Below the pieces are notes generated by a model. It was not told the origin of the DNA and ran no database searches. It saw only the letters and a program-made list of their open reading frames with translations. DNA of 64,000 nucleotides from Dictyoglomus turgidum DSM 6724 (GTDB lineage: Bacteria > Dictyoglomota > Dictyoglomia > Dictyoglomales > Dictyoglomaceae). The translations under genes and the position numbers were made by a program. The stretch lies in the NCBI RefSeq assembly GCF_000021645.1, contig NC_011661.1, positions 1,024,723 through 1,088,722 of the forward strand. Direction: 5' to 3'. Each line of letters starts with the position of its first letter. Positions within the stretch are counted from its first letter, which is position 1. Shown in pieces: positions 59,728 to 64,000 of the stretch.

Positions 59728-59748
59728 AATTTTTTATTTTTAAAAGTA

Positions 59749-60447
59749 ATGTTTAAGTTTTTAAAATATTTTCTTTTTATTTCATTAATAGGATTATTTA
59801 TTCTTACCTTTGTTTTGGGTGGGGAAGAAGACTTATTACTAAAATTAGCAAAAGAAAACGAGGAAAAATATTTAAAAAATCCCGATAAAAGCTATATTTC
59901 TTGGAATATAGCTGTGGATTATTACACTAAACTTTATCAGGTCTACGGCTATACGGAACTAAGAGAGAAATTAATTAAGCTACACATTGATGGGGCGTTG
60001 ATAAACAGCAAAAATCTTAATTTTTTTAATTTTCATTATGGCTATTCATCTAAATATCCTATTAAAATCACTGTTTTGAATTTGACAAATTATCCTAAAT
60101 TTGATTATTACATATTCGATAAAGTTCTACCTCTATTTATTACAATCTATAACAATGGTGATAAAAATATTGACCTCTCAAAAGCAATAATTAATTTGGA
60201 AAACATATCTAATATTCCTGAAAAGACTCTTAACAATGAGGATATATTTAGAAGAGTACTTGGTGATGATTTAGTTTATTATCCCATAAGCAAAGTATTA
60301 AAATCTCAAGAAAATTTTTCTTTTATTCTCCTTTTTACTTATAATAGCCCGCCTAAAATCTTTAGGTTTACATACCAAGATGTAGAAGTAAATGTAATAT
60401 TTTTTGAGAATATTCCCCTTATTGAATCTTCCTCTCCTAAAGCTTAA
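59749..60447 (+). CDS. Secreted or membrane-anchored protein of unknown function
   Basis: I do not recognise this gene. The 232-residue product has a hydrophobic N terminus (about 4-24, a signal peptide or anchor) and then a charged, Asn- and aromatic-rich beta-type region with no motif or cysteine pattern. The frame runs upstream through the tRNAs, but that part is not coding. The ATG at 59749 gives the signal sequence; no ribosome binding site is visible before it. It lies 22 bases after tRNA-Ala and may share that transcript. Confidence 0.6.
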   Translation: MFKFLKYFLFISLIGLFILTFVLGGEEDLLLKLAKENEEKYLKNPDKSYISWNIAVDYYTKLYQVYGYTELREKLIKLHIDGALINSKNLNFFNFHYGYSSKYPIKITVLNLTNYPKFDYYIFDKVLPLFITIYNNGDKNIDLSKAIINLENISNIPEKTLNNEDIFRRVLGDDLVYYPISKVLKSQENFSFILLFTYNSPPKIFRFTYQDVEVNVIFFENIPLIESSSPKA

Positions 60448-60456
60448 TAGGTTTAA

Positions 60457-60485
60457 TTTACATCTTTTTGTGTTAATGTTATAAT
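60457..60485 (+). promoter_or_regulatory. Promoter of nfnA-nfnB
   Basis: TTTACA (60457-60462), 17-base spacer, TATAAT (60480-60485), 27 bases before the nfnA start. Confidence 0.72.
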
Positions 60486-60511
60486 TTTCAACCAAAAAGG
60501 AGGGATTTTTA

Positions 60512-62729
<2,218 letters not shown>

Positions 62730-62735
62730 AATTCT

Positions 62736-62981
62736 TTGGACAAGAAAGAGTATTTGGTTGCTTTGAGAAGGATTGAAGGACAAGTAAGAGGGCTTCAAAG
62801 AATGATAGAGGAGGAGAGGGATTGTAAAGAGATAATTTCTCAAATTGCCGCAGTAAGATCTGCCTTGAAAAGAGTTGGTATATTAATAGTTGAGGAATAC
62901 GCTAAGAAGTGTATCATAGGTGGGGAAAATGCAGAAAGTGAGATAAGTGAACTTTTGAAAGATTTACAGTCTCTTTTCTAA
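62736..62981 (+). CDS. CsoR/CstR-family transcriptional repressor, CstR-like
   Basis: 81-residue all-helical DUF156 protein (RRIEGQVRGLQRMIEEERDC, split: RIEGQVRGLQRMI and EERDCKEI). It keeps Cys30 and Cys59, but the residue four before Cys59, His in copper-sensing CsoR, is Tyr. Two Cys without the His is the pattern of the persulfide sensor CstR. Start is TTG at 62736 after GAGGAG, six bases after nfnB, so it may regulate that operon. Confidence 0.85.
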   Translation: MDKKEYLVALRRIEGQVRGLQRMIEEERDCKEIISQIAAVRSALKRVGILIVEEYAKKCIIGGENAESEISELLKDLQSLF

Positions 62982-63003
62982 CATTACTTAATTTTCTTAT
63001 AAT

Positions 63004-63033
63004 TTGACTTAAGTCTAAAAAACAAGATATAAT
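63004..63033 (+). promoter_or_regulatory. Promoter of tRNA-Arg
   Basis: TTGACT (63004-63009), 18-base spacer, TATAAT (63028-63033), about 12 bases before the tRNA. Confidence 0.8.
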
Positions 63034-63045
63034 CTCATAAAGAGT

Positions 63046-63122
63046 GCGCCCATAGCTCAACAGGATAGAGCGGCGGACTACGAATCCGTAGGTTGGAGGT
63101 TCAAGTCCTCCTGGGCGCACCA
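63046..63122 (+). tRNA. tRNA-Arg (anticodon ACG)
   Basis: Acceptor GCGCCCA/TGGGCGC, D arm GCTC/GAGC, anticodon stem GCGGA/TCCGT with loop CTACGAA (ACG; A34 normally becomes inosine), T arm GGAGG-TTCAAGT-CCTCC, discriminator A, encoded CCA. Confidence 0.96.
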
Positions 63123-63145
63123 AGAAATTTGAGGGGAGAGGGTTT

Positions 63146-63970
63146 ATGCCATTAACAGGAAATTTAAAGGAGTTTGATCTCGTATCTCTGCTCCAAATAC
63201 TCTCAGGTAAGTTTTCCACAGGAAGGCTTATTATCACTAAACCCTTTAAAAAGGGTATTCTTTATCTGAAAGAGGGGAAAGTAATTAATTCAGAGGTTGG
63301 AAAGTTGAAAGGGATGCCAGGCTTTTTAGAGCTTTTTACTTGGGAAGAGGGGAATTTTGAGTTTGTAGATGAAGACGTATCTAATATTTCTGTTGCGATA
63401 AGTATGTCTTCTGAGGCATTGATCCTTGAGGCTGCGAGAATTATGGACGAGTGGCATGAAAAAAGGAAAAAATTAGGATCATTAACTTGTGTGCCCTTTT
63501 TTCCAGATCCATCACGTGCTATCCCATCCTCAGTACAAGTACTACTTTTAAGAAAAGATCCTGAAAGTATGACCCCAGAAGAAAAGGAAAGATTTATTTT
63601 ATCTAATATTGATGGTAGAAGAGATTTTGCAACTATAGCAAGAATAAGTGGCTTAGGGACTTTGCTTGCTATTGATGTGGTCTTAAATAGTTTAGAAGAA
63701 GGAAGAATAGCTTTAAAGGATCTTGTAAATTTACAACATGTGGTTCCCGAAAAGGTTGGAAATGTAAGTTCTAATGATCCTGCAGTGCAGAAAATGCTAA
63801 GGATTATGGATGGAAAGATGAATATGGAAAAAATCCTCTTGGAAATTGAAGAAGAAAGAGGTAAAATTATACCGGAGTTGGTCAAGCTGGTTAAAGCAGG
63901 AAGAGTAAGATTAAAAGAAGGAGTTGAATATCTGCCAAGACTATCACAGGAGAATTTATATCCGTCATGA
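63146..63970 (+). CDS. DUF4388 (PatA/GspE-N-like) domain protein
   Basis: 274 residues. The N-terminal part (about 1-90) matches DUF4388: LTGNLKEFDLVSLLQIL, STGRLIITKPFKKGILYL, GKVINSEVG and ELFTWEEGNFEF. DUF4388 occurs in PatA-type response regulators, gliding and type IV pilus signalling proteins. The rest has two similar segments (about 150-195 and 210-260) with IDGRRDFATIARISG and MDGKMNMEKILLEIE, resembling winged-helix repeats. No receiver domain is attached. It follows tRNA-Arg and overlaps the next start. Confidence 0.82.
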   Translation: MPLTGNLKEFDLVSLLQILSGKFSTGRLIITKPFKKGILYLKEGKVINSEVGKLKGMPGFLELFTWEEGNFEFVDEDVSNISVAISMSSEALILEAARIMDEWHEKRKKLGSLTCVPFFPDPSRAIPSSVQVLLLRKDPESMTPEEKERFILSNIDGRRDFATIARISGLGTLLAIDVVLNSLEEGRIALKDLVNLQHVVPEKVGNVSSNDPAVQKMLRIMDGKMNMEKILLEIEEERGKIIPELVKLVKAGRVRLKEGVEYLPRLSQENLYPS

Positions 63971-64000
63971 GATATGATGTAATCATAATTGGCGGTGGTC
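63967..64000 (+). CDS. Start of a Rossmann-fold flavoprotein gene (3' end outside window)
   Basis: ATG at 63967 overlaps the previous stop (ATGA). Eleven codons are visible, MRYDVIIIGGG, the start of an FAD/NAD-binding GxGxxG fold. MnmG, TrmFO, a dihydrolipoamide dehydrogenase or another flavoprotein would all begin this way; the piece is too short to choose. Confidence 0.75.
   Translation, partial: MRYDVIIIGGG

Noticed and set aside
59545-59748. Open frame running through tRNA-Cys and tRNA-Ala into the secreted protein
   Set aside because: The sequence folds into complete tRNAs. Only the part from the ATG at 59749 looks like protein, with a signal peptide.

Overview
This is an AT-rich (roughly one-third G+C), gene-dense 64 kb stretch of a bacterial chromosome. 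Most genes lie on the + strand with small gaps or start/stop overlaps. The protein families, strong GGAGG-type ribosome binding sites with frequent TTG starts, GC-rich structured RNAs in an AT-rich genome, a secretin (implying an outer membrane) and a mixture of Firmicutes-like and Thermotoga-like gene orders suggest a thermophilic, deep-branching anaerobe. My best guess is Dictyoglomus (Dictyoglomota). That assignment is recognition, not a search result.

Layout. 1-8.4 kb: the end of the spc/alpha ribosomal region (adk-map-infA-rpmJ-rpsM-rpsK-rpsD-rpoA-rplQ), running into an ECF vitamin-transporter module (ecfA1-ecfA2-ecfT), truA, and rplM-rpsI behind its own promoter. 8.4-15 kb: two AmmeMemoRadiSam genes, a small membrane protein, then amino-sugar synthesis (glmM, a glmS ribozyme, glmS), acpS and a TPR membrane protein. 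15-20.6 kb: a free-standing structured RNA (probably 6S RNA), alaS, ruvX, tRNA-Val, and a threonine T-box leader with thrS. 20.6-31 kb: a type IV pilus/type II-like assembly cluster (pilD, four minor pilins, pilM-N-O-P-Q). Its secretin is extra long, with near-identical 486-bp tandem repeats. 31-43.8 kb: a Firmicutes-like housekeeping run (pepP-efp-accB-accC-asp23-amaP-DUF2273-nusB-dxs-tlyA-nadK-recN-nudF-ald), with convergent hslO. 43.8-46 kb: a polar amino-acid ABC transporter. 46-52.7 kb: the shikimate/aromatic operon (aroE-aroC-aroB-small ORF-aroF-tyrA-aroA-TrpR-like regulator). 52.7-59.3 kb, minus strand: an oligopeptide/oligosaccharide (Opp-type) ABC transporter. 59.4-64 kb: tRNA-Gly, -Cys and -Ala, a secreted protein of unknown function, nfnA-nfnB, a CstR/CsoR-type sensor, tRNA-Arg, a DUF4388 protein and the first codons of a Rossmann-fold flavoprotein.

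The only stretches over 300 bases without a protein gene are 18328-18710 (tRNA-Val plus the T-box leader) and 59325-59748 (divergent promoters plus three tRNAs). No CRISPR array, insertion sequence, phage gene or rRNA was seen.

The clearest unusual items are: the repeat array inside pilQ; a glmS ribozyme whose predicted cut falls exactly at the last base of the glmM stop codon; two perfect 15-bp inverted repeats inside coding sequence (acpS, and the amino-acid permease gene); the promoter/terminator-bounded RNA in front of alaS; and an EF-P with Gln at the position normally occupied by a modified Lys/Arg. I see no self-contained novel defence or mobile system here.
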